Shown here piece by piece: positions 1 to 11,228 of a stretch of DNA of 64,000 bases. The stretch comes from Metellina segmentata (lineage: Eukaryota > Arthropoda > Arachnida > Araneae > Tetragnathidae), in assembly GCA_947359465.1 (NCBI GenBank), contig OX375881.1, positions 77,027,914-77,091,913 on the forward strand. Direction: 5' to 3'. Below the pieces are notes generated by a model. It searched no databases and had not been told where the DNA came from. It saw only the letters and a list, made by a program, of their open reading frames with translations. Made by a program: the position numbers and the translations under genes. The first letter of the stretch is position 1; each line of letters starts with the position of its first letter.

Positions 1-186
1 CTTTAATATAAGCTATAATAAGCTTTAATCTAAGCTATAATAAGCTTTAATATAAGCTTTAATATAAGCTATAATAAGAGCTATAGTAAGCTATAATAAG
101 AGCTATAGTAAGCTTTAATATAAGCTATAATAAGCTATAATAAGAGCTATAGTAAGCTTTAATGTAAGCTATAATAAGCTTTAATA
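1..186. repeat. AT-rich tandem repeat, ~22-bp unit
   Basis: Imperfect head-to-tail copies of a unit built from AAGCTATAATAAG and CTTTAATATAAG; some copies carry the variant AAGAGCTATAGT. The array is cut by the left edge, so its full length is unknown. It ends at about 186 where the sequence becomes non-repetitive. No coding potential. Confidence 0.9.
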
Positions 187-831
187 GGAGCAGTTATAGC
201 CAGCTTCACGTTACGTAGAGAAGAACAGACATTTTTAAGATTTAAATTGGTCTCACCATAGCAATGAAAACAAAAGATTAGGACAAAAGATTTAATCTGA
301 CTGTCACAACTGTCAGGTTAATATCATGGTTAGTAATGCCCAATGTTACAATGTTTCAGGTTGTCACGAAAGGATACCCCGAATTCAATCCAGTAATTCA
401 AAATGATCCGAAACATTTTTAAAATTTTTCGCATAATGGACATCATGGAACTGATCTAATTTTGCTTCGGGATAAGAAAAAAATACAGCAATTTTCTCAA
501 TCCACGCGACTAGTGCACTATGTTAACATTAATTACATGAAAAAATCAATGTTCAATCACTTTCAGTTCTGAAGTATTGAAATCAAAATAAAAGTATATA
601 TACACGCGATTCAGAACACAGAAATGACCATCCGACTGTTATGAACTACTATTGATCATACGTCCCCCACCGCATATAACTAGTATATCTTAATGTCATG
701 CTCTATAAAACCAGTCTCGAATCTCTAGTCCTTACCATGCTCCTGGTGACCTTGAGGTTATTGCGAACCTTGTGGTTATTATTGGTTATTGAAATCCGTC
801 ACACACAAGTACGTCGGGTTCATCGCTAATC

Positions 832-1135
832 TGGGACGTGGTAGATCGGTAGGAAAAGTAGCGGAGTAGCAACCAGAGGCTGTGAGTTCGAAACTCGATA
901 CTATCAAAGACCGTCGTGTACATAGGGGCTGGAGAAGGTTAAATCTATCATGGCCTCAAATATTCGTTGGCGTGTTGTGAAAGTTTGGAGAGTAAGGTGT
1001 CAGCTCAGGTAGTCATCTGGTCTAGTTCAAAATTACAAGATGTCCTTGGAAATTTCCCTTCCGAACTGATCCTGGCCAATAGCTCGTTATGTTGCTTAAG
1101 TGTGACGTTAATTCAACTACTTACCTACTCACCAC
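832..1135 (+). mobile_element. SINE-A copy, tRNA-headed, diverged
   Basis: Head resembles a tRNA-derived RNA polymerase III promoter, with a B-box-like stretch GAGTTCGAAACTCG near 889. The body matches the copies at 15.4 and 47.2 kb (GGAAAGTTTGGAGAGT-like, CAGCTCAGGT, TCAAAATTACAAG) and ends in GACGTTAATT followed by TTACC-type repeats. It is more diverged than the other long copies and no target-site duplication could be read. The short reading frame inside it is not a gene. Confidence 0.75.
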
Positions 1136-2059
1136 TAATCTGTAAGACGTATTTCTACGACACAAATTATACCGTTTACAAGATATGAAAACAAATTTAG
1201 GTGAAAAAATCTTCACCTGACACTTTATAATTTCTTTGTGACCTTGTTCCAGTGTGAGTTCCTTGTAGGTTTGAGCTGGACTTTGACGATAAATACTGTC
1301 TAATATCCCGAAACATTTAACTTTTTATAAAAAGCTTTTAGTTAAAGTTTTCTACAGTAAACGTAATTGATGTACACTGGTGTCCAAAATTATCTATGCA
1401 TGCATAGAATCACAGATTTCTCAGAAACTGTGAACTATAATTTGAACTTTTATGAATTTGTGTGGAATGAGACATAGCATCATAATACATAAATACAAAC
1501 TAAAAAATTTAAGAACACTGTTTTTGATATAAAACTGTAGCATGAAGCAGTAAAAATGGCAATAATATGTGACAAGAAGTGTTCAGAAAAAAAATAATAA
1601 CTCCGAAAACATTAAGGCTTATGAATTTAATATGGAATTTGATCGCCTCTGATTTGTACACACATATCATGCTGGCAATAATGTTGTTCACCACAATTTG
1701 GGGAATTAAGTTTCACTCCTCCAGCAATGCGGTCTTCAAGGCATTTATATCTTTAGAAGGAGGATGTCTCCGTGCGACTGCTTAACCAAGGTAGTCCCAT
1801 AAGTTCGTTCATCGGGTTCAGATCAGAAGATTTTGCTGGCCACGGTATTCGCTCAATGGCTTCATTGTCAAGGAATTCGTCAACGAGGTTTGCTCGATGT
1901 GAACGAGCATTATTGTCCATAAATAAAAAAAATAAGATACATATGCACCTATGAAAAGCCACACACAACGTTCTAAGACCTCATCTCAATATCTCTGGCC
2001 GGTCACAGATCCTCTGTTGAAAACGTGTAGGGGCCTATATCCATCAATAATTATTACTC

Positions 2060-2514
2060 CTTGTTGTTGTTGTTTCTCATGCCCACATTGGCAGACCAGA
2101 GGAGTGCCAGGCCCGTCGAAGACGGCAAGAGGCGAGGGGGTGCGCCTTCCATGTTATTGAGCCCCATTGGGAGGAAGTCCGACTTTGCTCGACATACATG
2201 ACACATCCGTTTTACAGGAAGGTCCCCTTTCATACATCCATTCACTCACACATATCGTAATTTAGATCCCAATCAGAGGCCGATAACCCCCTGATCATGT
2301 ACCCCCAGAGGTATTGATTTGGTATGGGAACATGGGGGACTTTGTGACCACGACCTATTTAACGTGCCCTATTCACCATTAGTGAACAGGACTATCTTTA
2401 GCCAGGTCGAAGCGCCGATCTCGCAATCATCAGAATTGCAGGCTCCGCCGTTGACAGAACCCACAACCCTTCTGATGCGAGCCCGACGCTCTACTGACTG
2501 AGCTACCGCGGCTC
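2060..2514 (-). mobile_element. SINE-B insertion with 10-bp target duplication
   Basis: Read on the minus strand, the head at 2514 is GCCGCGGTAGCTCAGTCAGT, a clear tRNA A-box, followed by a GTGGGTTCTGTCAAC B-box-like stretch. The 3' end is (CAA)n at 2061-2072. The direct repeat ATTATTACTC flanks it exactly (2050-2059 and 2515-2524), so the insertion is precisely delimited at 455 bp. It interrupts the Tc1-like transposase between its first and second catalytic blocks. Confidence 0.9.
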
Positions 2515-2646
2515 ATTATTACTCATAATCAGATGAACTAAACCTCGAGTCATCAGTAAAGAGAATATGGGTCCATTGGTGTTGACTCCAGATCTGATGT
2601 TCTTTGCACCAATTAAGGCGATCCCTCTTGTGTTGTGAAGACAGTG

Positions 2647-2970
<324 letters not shown>

Positions 2971-3115
2971 TGGCATAAAGGCCTTCTTCATTAAGCCTTC
3001 TGTATACAGAGTGCCCTGATGCAACAGTGTCCGTGGAGGCTGCAAGCTCTGAGCTTAACTGTCGAGTAGTAGACTTCCAGTTACGACGTGCACTTATTGC
3101 CATATCACTGACTCT

Positions 3116-3338
3116 TTTCAACAACGTCATATCTCAAAAAACGTGATTTTTCAGGAGAGTGATTTTAAAGCAGATTGAAATGTATTATAAATAAATATTA
3201 CTTACTTCTGCTTCTCTAGCGGCTAAATGTTGAGCGGTGAGACATGACGATCTTGCAGGGATACAATACTCCTTCAGAGCATTCTGAAAACAGACATAAC
3301 TAAAAATCGCCGACTTTTGAGATATGACGTTGTTGAAA
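3116..3338. repeat. 24-bp perfect inverted repeat flanking a candidate exon
   Basis: TTTCAACAACGTCATATCTC (first 20 of 24 bases) at 3116-3139 is matched exactly, in reverse complement, at 3315-3338; weaker pairing extends outward to about 38 bp. The 26-codon candidate exon (3206-3283) lies between the arms. The left arm is also the first codons of the Tc1-like transposase frame. Confidence 0.85.
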
Positions 3339-3600
3339 GGAATGAGCGATATATCGATCTTGAGAAACAGTTGTTATACATTTACGACCTTACCAAGGCC
3401 CCCTTAGAACAGTTCCAGAGTTCGGAAGTTGTTTCCATAGCGTAGAGACTGTCTGTCTTGAAATATTCATACAACTCCTTGCGTCCATGACTGTCTGCTC
3501 TGATTGTAAACGGCCGATAACGTGCCAGCACAGATTCTTCCAAGTAATACTTCGGAGCCATAACAAACCATTTTGAGTCCTTACACACTGAAATCAAACG
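3206..3600 (-). CDS. Candidate host gene fragment, two exons
   Basis: Two minus-strand open segments have good splice signals. Upstream exon 3394-3600: acceptor GCATTGCAG just upstream (an alternative AG gives 3587 as the start) and donor CCTTG|GTAAGG; it encodes 69 codons including KWFVMAPKYYLEESVLARY and RADSHGRKELYEYFK. Intron 3284-3393 is 110 bp. Downstream exon 3206-3283: acceptor CTGTTTTCAG and donor GCAGAA|GTAAGT; 26 codons, NALKEYCIPARSSCL and so on. All boundaries are phase 0 if the 3600 acceptor is used, so the exons join in frame. I do not recognise the protein and see no domain signature. No further exon could be identified on either side. The next intron holds the Tc1-like element. 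A fragment of a real gene or a decayed copy are both possible. Confidence 0.55.
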
Positions 3601-3958
3601 CTGCAATGCATAAATTCACTCAGATATTGACTTTACGCAAAGCGCTCGATTCACCGTCGGATGACGTAACATCTGGATTTACATATCAGAAACCGTTTGA
3701 TCACTTTTGATTGGATAACGCTAATTAGGCTTGTATTTCACACATTCCCTGCAAAAATGGGTAACATCGGTGGTGAATTTCTAGGAATATAATTATTTTT
3801 GGGTATGTAAAGATAATTTTGGACATGAATGTAGTTCAGCAAAAACGAGCGCGTAAATGAAATGAGTTTGAAAATAATCAAAGCTGTAGTTTTTATTTTC
3901 ATAAGCAAGGATTGATTGTATATGTGAAGTAGAAAAATAAACTGATATACTGTATATA

Positions 3959-4840
3959 CACAGTCCAGTCACATTAAAGTGACCACCACCTACTTTCGAC
4001 ATAAACATGAAATAACCAATCACAAAAGGCAGGTGGCAGCACATAGCAGTGGAGTGTATATAAAGGATGTCCTAGGGCATCGGAAAGCATTTCAATCGTT
4101 GGCGTAATGCAGAAACGTAGCGATTTTACGACGTCCAAAAGGGCATGAGTATTGGCTTTCGGGTCAAGGGTGGAAGCATTTCAGAAAAGGCTATTTTGTG
4201 AACTGTTCGCGTGCCGCCGTGGTAAAAGTATACCGTGCATGGCAAAATGGCATTGTTCAAAATCAGCGGCGTGGCACATGTAGTGCACCACGGGCTATAG
4301 ATGACAGAGGCGAACGAAGGCTACGGAGATGTGTTCGGGCGAATAGACGAGCATCTGTTGAGCAACTGACCGCCCAGATGAACCAAGAGGCTACCAAGAG
4401 TGTATCCTCAACAACGGTTCAGCGAACGTTACTGCGCATGGGCCTCCGAAGCAGACGCCTGGTTAATGCACCTATGCTGACTGCTGTTCATCGGCGACGA
4501 AGGCTGGAATTTGCTCGCCAGTACCGCATCTGGACGTCCACAGAGTGGCGACATGTGGCTTTTCCCGATGAATCACGTTTTATGCTCCATCGGACAGATG
4601 GACGTTGGCGTATACGGCGTGAAACGTCTGAAAGCAAACACCCTGCAACAATTGCCATGGATCCTCAACGTAATCTAGCGCAGCTGGCCACGGCACTGGA
4701 GTCGGCATGGCTCAACATCCCAGTGAACACCTTCAGAAACCTAATTAACTCTCTTCATGCCCGTCTCGGAGCGGTCCGCTCTGCCAAAGATGGTTATTCT
4801 GGCTTTTGACAGGTGCTTACATGAATGTCACTGGACTGTG
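3959..4840 (+). mobile_element. Internally deleted Tc1-like element, TA-flanked
   Basis: Terminal inverted repeats CACAGTCCAGTCACATT (3959) and AATGTCACTGGACTGTG (ending 4840) differ at one base, with TA on both sides. At 882 bp it is shorter than the usual 1.3 kb or so because the catalytic core is missing. It is a non-autonomous derivative that could once have been mobilised in trans. Confidence 0.9.
4198..4809 (+). pseudogene. Tc1-like transposase, catalytic core deleted
   Basis: A continuous 203-codon frame. Residues 1-85 are the helix-turn-helix DNA-binding part (NCSRAAVVKVYRAWQNG; SSTTVQRTLLRMGLRSRRLV). The block VAFPDESRFMLHRTDGRW near residue 120 holds the first catalytic Asp. After the ETSESKHPATI stretch the frame jumps straight to the C-terminal helix region (ESAWLNIPVNTFRNLINSL), so the second and third catalytic acids are absent. 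Full-length relatives have about 340 residues. The true start probably lay upstream near 4107, where frame-disrupted HTH-like sequence can be read. It cannot act as a transposase, but the DNA-binding part might persist. Confidence 0.88.
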
Positions 4841-6221
4841 TATATGAAAAACATGTAGGTCTTTGTCCATTTTAGTCCCTGTTCCTAATTAGTTTTTTCA
4901 CAGTACTGTTTAGACCCCATTCATATAAAAAGGAAACAACTACCACTGCACAGAGATCGAGTGGCTATCTCAGGGAAGGTAATTGTAAAAGATAATAGCA
5001 AAGTAGCGTTAGATTTTAATACATCAAAATGTTGATAAAGGTTTTATTATCATTTATTAATTTTACAACTTTAAAGAATATGTGCAGAAAATTTTATAAT
5101 GTGCCTACATTTTTTAGCAAGGTAAATTCAATTTTTTCTGTCGAATAAAAAGACCGTAAACATTTAAAACTTCAAAAAACTTTTTCTCGGCTTTTTATTT
5201 TTGATGACAACAGTGTGTTTAAAATGCTAAGGCTTTAATTGTAATTGATGTAGATTTGAAATTTATTTTCTGTTGTTTATTAGATTATATTTCATAATAT
5301 TGTGCATAGTATAAAGATTTGGAAAAATAGTTATTTTTTCAAAAATTGCTGAAATTAATTACGACTTTTGTGTTGCTGTTTTCATTAGTATTTGTTACAC
5401 AAATATGTGTGAAAATTAAATAACTATGGTACATGTAATCACATGCACAAAATTGTGAGTAACACTTCATAGAAAATAAATACAAAAAAAAATGTTTGGT
5501 AAAAATTAAAATTTACAGATGGAGTAGAAATTTGAAAATATTGAAATGTTTTTATAAAAATTTAATTACTTAATTATTGGAACGAAAATATTATTATTTC
5601 TTATGTATTGGAATAAGGTGGTAATAAAACATTTTGTTGTGAATATGAAAACAAAAATAAATTGTTGAACCGTGTCCTTAAATACTTATAAAACCACTAT
5701 AAAATTATACAGATCACTAAAAGATTAAAACGTTGCTTTATGATTGCAAGATAATCAATCATAAAATTCTGATTAATATATATTTACAAAGGAAATCGAC
5801 CCAAGCTGGTTTTTAGATTGAGGGGGATGAGGGAAATTTCTTTGAATTTACGCCAATTTTAATTGGTTTTTCTTGCACTCGAAAAGTATAAAACGTTTGA
5901 AGTGGAGGAATGAATAAAAATAACGGAATATACGGATAGCTTCGAATTGACAAAAGAATATTTAAGTGATCAATGAATAGTTTTGATAACTCAATGTAGA
6001 TGGCAGCAGGAGTATACATCGAATTCCTACCTTTGACTTTATATTACTAAATTAATAACACAATTTTTTTCTGTTGGTTTCAATGTACAGAAAAATTTTA
6101 TGCGGGACTTTTTCTAGTATTTCTTTTGCATTGGGATTTTTGTATAAGCTAGGTATTTAGTGAACGTCGTACTGTAGCAACACTAACTAATACTAACAAC
6201 CAACATAAACTCCCATGAATA
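4841..6221. other. No gene seen
   Basis: AT-rich sequence with poly-A/T runs and many stops in all frames. No transposase, RNA gene or repeat family was recognised. Confidence 0.6.
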
Positions 6222-6520
6222 GTGTCGTGAGACACTATACTGGAGCAACACCCGGGCTATTGGCGACGGTCCGGGATCAAACCCGAAGGGAAAGATGCGA
6301 GAACAAAACCACGTAATTTTAAACCACAGTCAGATGGCGAGGGTGATATCTGAGCTGGCACCCCACTCCACAAACTTCCACACCACGCTAACGTAATGAG
6401 ATTTGAGATCACAACAGATCCAACGTGCTCTACCTACGTGTACACGACTGTTTGGCTGGACGTAGTTTCAAATTCACAACCTTCAGGTTACTAATCTGTT
6501 GTTTTTCCAGCTGGCTTAAT
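6222..6520 (-). mobile_element. SINE-A copy, minus strand
   Basis: Reverse complement of the same SINE as at 15388 and 47226. Its 3' end reads on the plus strand ACTGGAGCAACACCCGGGCT, then GGTCCGGGATCAAACCCGAAGGGAAAG-type body, CAGCTCAGATATCACC region and a degenerate tRNA-like head ending near 6520. No clear target duplication. Confidence 0.82.
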
Positions 6521-6820
6521 TGAGTTTGGGAGAATGCCTCAGAAGGCAACACAGCGATTTGGATATCGTTTTAAGAATATATGCGCCAGTATCATTCTTC
6601 TGAGAATATCGTAGAATTAGTCGAAGAAGGCTCTTGCAGATCAATTTCTCTTTCATAAATACCATTACATTAAAAAGTTTAAAAATTGTTTCGTCGCACG
6701 TAAAATCAGAACAAAAGCACGATAAGAACTACCCCAAACATACTAAAGGAAATTCTGTTTTGTTTTGCTCAGGGAATCAGAATCGCCAAAGCTTAGTTGC
6801 TCGTGGAAACTTATTAGCTA

Positions 6821-6895
6821 GACGGGTCTCTGTGGCCTAGTTGGATTGTCCACATCAGTTACCTGTGGCTATCAGAGTCAAGGTTTCATTCCGGT
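6821..6895 (+). mobile_element. tRNA-like SINE head fragment
   Basis: A-box-like CTGTGGCCTAGTTGG followed 35-40 bp later by B-box-like GGTTTCATTCC, the spacing of a tRNA-derived RNA polymerase III promoter. The fold does not make an intact tRNA. It is probably the 5' part of a SINE family different from SINE-A. Confidence 0.5.
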
Positions 6896-7000
6896 AAGTA
6901 ACTAAAGCAGTATTTTTTTTTTGCGTCTTGCATTTCCATGTGCCTTTTACATGACAGCGATTTATAAATAGATCCTTGAGATCGAAATCACAGGTTGGAG

Positions 7001-7425
7001 TAACGCCCGTTGCGCACATCGGGTTTTTCAACGTGCGGCGCCGCTGCCGTAACGCAGGTGCGGTCTGAGATACATTAGATCCAATGGAGCACACATGCCA
7101 CCGGAGCCGCTGCGGTGACGCACGTCCAACTTGCGTGCAATTTGTACCTCAGTACACCACGGCGCCGCAGCTCGCCGCACACGCTTCTCCGGTCTGAAGT
7201 ACCTTTTTTTCATAAATAAATGGAATATAAATAATAATTGATTAATGGTTGTTTCCAGTAACGTCTATTTTGTTTCAAAATATACTTTTTTTTACACCAA
7301 GTAAGCGAAATAAACGAAATAAGCGAAATAACGTATTCTTCGATAGAATATTTATTGCAAATGGCGCAAAATGAGTATTTGCGTTATTTCACGGTTATGT
7401 GTGCATGGATGGACTTCGGTGCAGT
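7001..7425 (+). repeat. GC-rich dispersed repeat D, copy 1
   Basis: Matches 61130-61530 over its whole length: TTTCAACGTGCGGC, GTGCGGTCTGAGATACATTA, GACGCACGTCCAACTTGCGT, CTGAAGTACCTT, TAAATAAATGGAATATAAAT and TTTCACGGTTATGTGTGCAT. The first 200 bp are GC-rich against an AT-rich background. The GCACACATC...GGTGTTTCAACG type of terminus recalls PIF/Harbinger MITEs, but terminal inverted repeats were not proven. Confidence 0.85.
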
Positions 7426-7517
7426 AGCCGTATGTTGAAAACAGGATAAGACAGACCTAAGACGAACGCACAGTACTAAATCAATGGATTGCAGGAGTAT
7501 AAAGAAATTATTATTGC

Positions 7518-7566
7518 TTGATTAAAGAACCCCCCCCCCCAAAAAAAAAAAAATATATATATATAT
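7518..7566. repeat. Low-complexity C10-A13-(TA)n tract
   Basis: A run of C, then A, then TA dinucleotides. No function seen. Confidence 0.9.
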
Positions 7567-7753
7567 TACATTTAGCGCCTCTACAAAATCACAAGTTTGA
7601 CCATGAGAACCCACATATTTAATGCACTAGTTGCACGTTGTTGCCTGTGACAGTTCTTTTTGTGTCCTCACTGATACTGAAAACAATAAAAAGAAAAAAA
7701 CTATAATTTTAAGAATGAGTTCCACCCGACATGACACGGGCATGTCACCTGAA

Positions 7754-8040
7754 GTATCGTTCTGGTGTAAAAATTTCCTCAGATTTCAAATCCATTGAAA
7801 TGTTTACTCTATCTGTAACGATCGCGAATATAGAAAACTCTCAAATAGTCATTTTTGTGTTCCTAATGAATATCTTCGTCAAATGCGGCAAAATTCGTAT
7901 TACGAAAACTTAAGAGTTACAGTTGAAAAATTATTAATTTAAAGAAAATCACATTTAAGGTATCGATCTGTTGCAAAATTTTCCGCAGATTTCAAATCTG
8001 TTGAAATTTTCACTCTTTAACGATCGCAAAGATAGAAACT
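7754..8040. repeat. Local duplication, period ~206 bp
   Basis: GTATCGTTCTGGTG...CAGATTTCAAATCCATTGAA...AACGATCGC at 7754 recurs as GTATCGATCTGTTG...CAGATTTCAAATCTGTTGAA...AACGATCGC at 7960. The similarity covers about 85 bp of each unit. Confidence 0.8.
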
Positions 8041-8199
8041 TGGACTAAATTATAAAAAAGAAATAAAAAGTAAAAAACGCCAGTGAAATATTTTTTATTT
8101 GTTTCGTTTTGCTTCGCTGGTATTGTTTGTTCTCAGGAAATGAATGGAAGAAATAAATTTAGAATCTGTGATCTCTGCACACTGTTGCCATTATAATAA

Positions 8200-8383
8200 A
8201 AACAAATAATAAATAAATGCCAATACATTTTTAAAAGTTTTAGATTAAATTTTGAAATTCGGGCTTCGCACAAAATTCGCATAAAGTTAGGACTATCTGT
8301 GTGCCAAATTTCAGGACTTTAAATGGTATAGATTGTTTGGAAACACACAGACACACACAAACATTTCCTTTTTTTTGTAGAGA
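8200..8383 (-). mobile_element. Possible Helitron 5' end
   Basis: On the minus strand the sequence begins TCTACAAAAAAAAGG, then GTTTGTGTGTGTCTGTGTG, then CCTGAAATTTGGCACACAG. This order (TC start, GT-rich stretch, AAATTTGGCA block) is typical of small arthropod Helitrons. A matching CTAG-type 3' end was not found, so the left boundary is arbitrary. Confidence 0.35.
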
Positions 8384-8402
8384 TGGACGAATTCTTTCAG
8401 TA

Positions 8403-9825
8403 TAGGAATTCCTCACTTAACGACCGAGTTCCGTTAAAGCGGCTAGGTCGTTAAGTGAATTGGTCGATAAGTGAGGAACTAAATCGTTTTTCATTTGCTT
8501 TAATGATGACAAGATCTTAAGAAAATGATGTCAATAACTAGTTTGTTACAGGGTACTGTTCCGGGGTTTGTCCAGAACTCTGGCACAGCAAAAGTAAACA
8601 TAATTGAAAATGATAGGTACAGGGTTAGCAAGGTGAGACGACACCAACAAAATATCAGAGCATTCCGATATCGGTTTGTCGACTTTAACGCGAGCCCTCA
8701 TTTCCCGGTGTCGACAGCCGGATCGGACTATGTGGAAAATCCGCCATTTGATTACATTGCATTCCGTTCCGGTGTGTGTGAAAATGTCCTTAGCAGGGCG
8801 CGTAAATCCCCCAACAGAACATGCTATGGGAACATTTCGGCATCCAATTTCTTTAGTTCAACGCCGGCGTCATTTTGCCGGTAGGACCGGATAATCTGCT
8901 GGAAAAACCTTCAATTTCATTACATTATATTGGACGCGGCGCAAACGTTGGCACCGGTTACAGCGTTTTGGAACATTTTTGCAAATGGGCTAAAAGCAAA
9001 GAATAAATATTAGTTGACTGTAACGCAGGGCTAGAAATACCCGGGTGCACTGTACACATGAAGATGAAACTGTGCACCTAATTCTTTCCCGCTAGGTGCA
9101 TGCCGTGCACCTAACGTTAAAAAAGCTGAAGGAACCATTTATGTTATTTTGATGCTTAAACAAACTGTTAGTATTGGCCTCTCTCGCTCTAAAGGAACCT
9201 AATTAAAATTCCTAAATACACATTATGGCATTACAAAATCGATGGGCCGTAACGGGTTTATACAGGAGAAGGTGTACTTGTATCACGCCTAACAGAACTT
9301 TACGAAGATCGAAACATTTTCCAGATGGCCCTGTTGAAGCGACAGTCGTGCGCCAAAGAAAGGGTAATTTAGATGTTTAAATATTTTTATTTACTATCTA
9401 CTACTAACCTATCTAAACATACCCAACTAATAAAGTAGTTTACATTATATCAATGCTCTTATATTACTTTTTTTAATGTGCACCTAAAATATAACATGTG
9501 CGCCTAATTTAAAAACTTAGGTGCACCTTGTACACCTGTATTAAAAAATCTATTTATAGGCCTGCTGTAACGACAAAATTTTAAACGCCCGTTTCATGAT
9601 TTTTAAAGAAGCTATCGCTGAATTCAGTAAGGATATTATTTGCTTACTATATACAATCTAGGAGGAGCTTAAGCCCTATACCTGCCTTAATTTATCTCTG
9701 TAGGTGCGCCCCTACATAGGGTATTTTTGAAACTCATGGTGATAAAGTAGATTCCTTGTGCTGGAAAGCTGGTCGTAATACCGAGTGGTCGTCAAATAGG
9801 TAAGCCGTTAAGTGAGGTGTTCCTG
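8403..9825. mobile_element. Tigger/pogo-like MITE carrying a nested hAT element
   Basis: The left end TAGGAATTCCTCACTTAACG and the right end, read inward on the minus strand, CAGGAACACCTCACTTAACG form imperfect terminal inverted repeats of the CAGGnnnnCCTC type known for Tigger/pogo elements. TA precedes the left end; the right flank is TG, a degenerate TA. The left subterminal region is itself palindromic (CCTCACTTAACGACC and GGTCGATAAGTGAGG). Without the hAT insert the element is about 0.88 kb. No transposase is recognisable in it. Confidence 0.7.
9026..9564. mobile_element. Non-autonomous hAT element, 8-bp TSD
   Basis: Ends CAGGGCTAGAAATAC and, inverted, CAGGCCTATAAATAG, flanked exactly by CTGTAACG at 9018-9025 and 9565-9572. 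GTGCACCTAA-type motifs cluster near both ends, as expected of hAT subterminal transposase-binding repeats. 539 bp long with no transposase. Confidence 0.92.
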
Positions 9826-9829
9826 TGCA

Positions 9830-10506
9830 AAATTATTGTGAGGATTCTTCCAGGGCCAAACCAATCCTATATTCACTTTTTATCATAGAATGCATACTGC
9901 CCATTCGAGAATTTTTTTAATGCTCTGTGATCATTTCTTGCTGCTCTCTAATTAAACAGTAACCCGAGACTTCAACTCTAAATCATTAAAAAATTTTTCC
10001 CCCAGGGTTTTAAATGCGTCAGGTTTTTCTTTAGCGTTGCATAAAAGCGGTCATGTAGTTCATCATCATCACGTGATTTAAATTCGAAAAATAAACAAAA
10101 GGAAAGCCTAAATAATTGTACTACGGGTTACAAGCATGTAAAACAATTTCGAACAATAACAGGTTTAAGGGGAAAGCGTAACGAAAATCTGGCAAGTTCG
10201 ATACAAACGAAACAAAAGCATTATAAATTCGTATTTTCCCAGAGAAAATCCATGTAAACAGAAAGATTCTTCAGCAAGGGAATAGAAAGTCAATACACTA
10301 TCCATGCTCTCGAATACCGAAGTATACCATACTTTTATCCCTATTGAATTGCGCGTGTGAGTGTAAAGGACGATTTTCCCAAAATCCATACATGGATTTC
10401 CTGAAAAGGTTGCCCGTTTGTCTCTATGTGGAATGATTCCTACATCCTGAGAACTACAGTAACTTCGAATGTATATTGTTATTGAGAAAGGTAAGTCTTT
10501 GATTTA
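9830..10506. other. No gene seen
   Basis: AT-rich sequence, no repeat family recognised. Short frames here have no family resemblance. Confidence 0.55.
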
Positions 10507-10575
10507 GATCACACTAGAGCAATACAGCGAGCTAATAGGGCGATCCGGAATCAGTAACGAACGGAAAGATCCGAA
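10507..10575 (-). mobile_element. SINE-A 3' fragment
   Basis: CACTAGAGCAATACAGCGAG, then CGATCCGGAATCAG and CGAACGGAAAGATCCG match the 3' part of SINE-A in reverse orientation. Confidence 0.6.
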
Positions 10576-11228
10576 TATCATTGAGATAGAAGATACCTAG
10601 TAATTGAAATCAGAAGATGATGCAAATGGCGAAAAATTTTTCAGAAAAGGCTTTAGTCAGCTTTTCCTAAATAATGTCTATGTGCATGATTGTTGCTTGA
10701 TATTGTATGTCTTATGTCTGACCCAGCATGGTCAAAAATAGGGCCATTCAATGATTGGTGTTTTGGGTACAAGTTCCATATTTGGTCAACTTTTCAATCA
10801 TTAAATTAATGAGGTAGAAGGGTGACAGAAATGGGAAAGTTTAGAGTCTTTGACGATAAGAGTTGTTTCACACACAGATACAATATAATTAGACTGAGCA
10901 TTTATATTGTGAGTAGCTTCAGAAAGTGTGATCCACATGTCGATTAGTGGGCATGTGTCTACTCGGTGAAAAAGGGTCTTGGTTCGCTGATTTGGTATAT
11001 TATTGCATTTTTTTGCTATGAAACATCTTTTGAGCGTGTAGGTGTGTGAACGCGTATTTTTATTCAATGGCAACAAAAGTGGTGAACTAACCAAAGTCTA
11101 CTACTATCACATGATGAATCAACGGACCAATCAGATAAGGAATTAATGGATAGGCGTCTTTACCCTTTGCGTGGTCCAATCATTTGATAAATGTTGGGTT
11201 CTACCCAGCAGACGAAATCAGTCTAAGG

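Noticed and set aside
8525..8894. 119-codon frame inside the Tigger-like element
   Set aside because: No transposase motifs; overlapping frames in two phases and GC-rich subterminal sequence explain its length.
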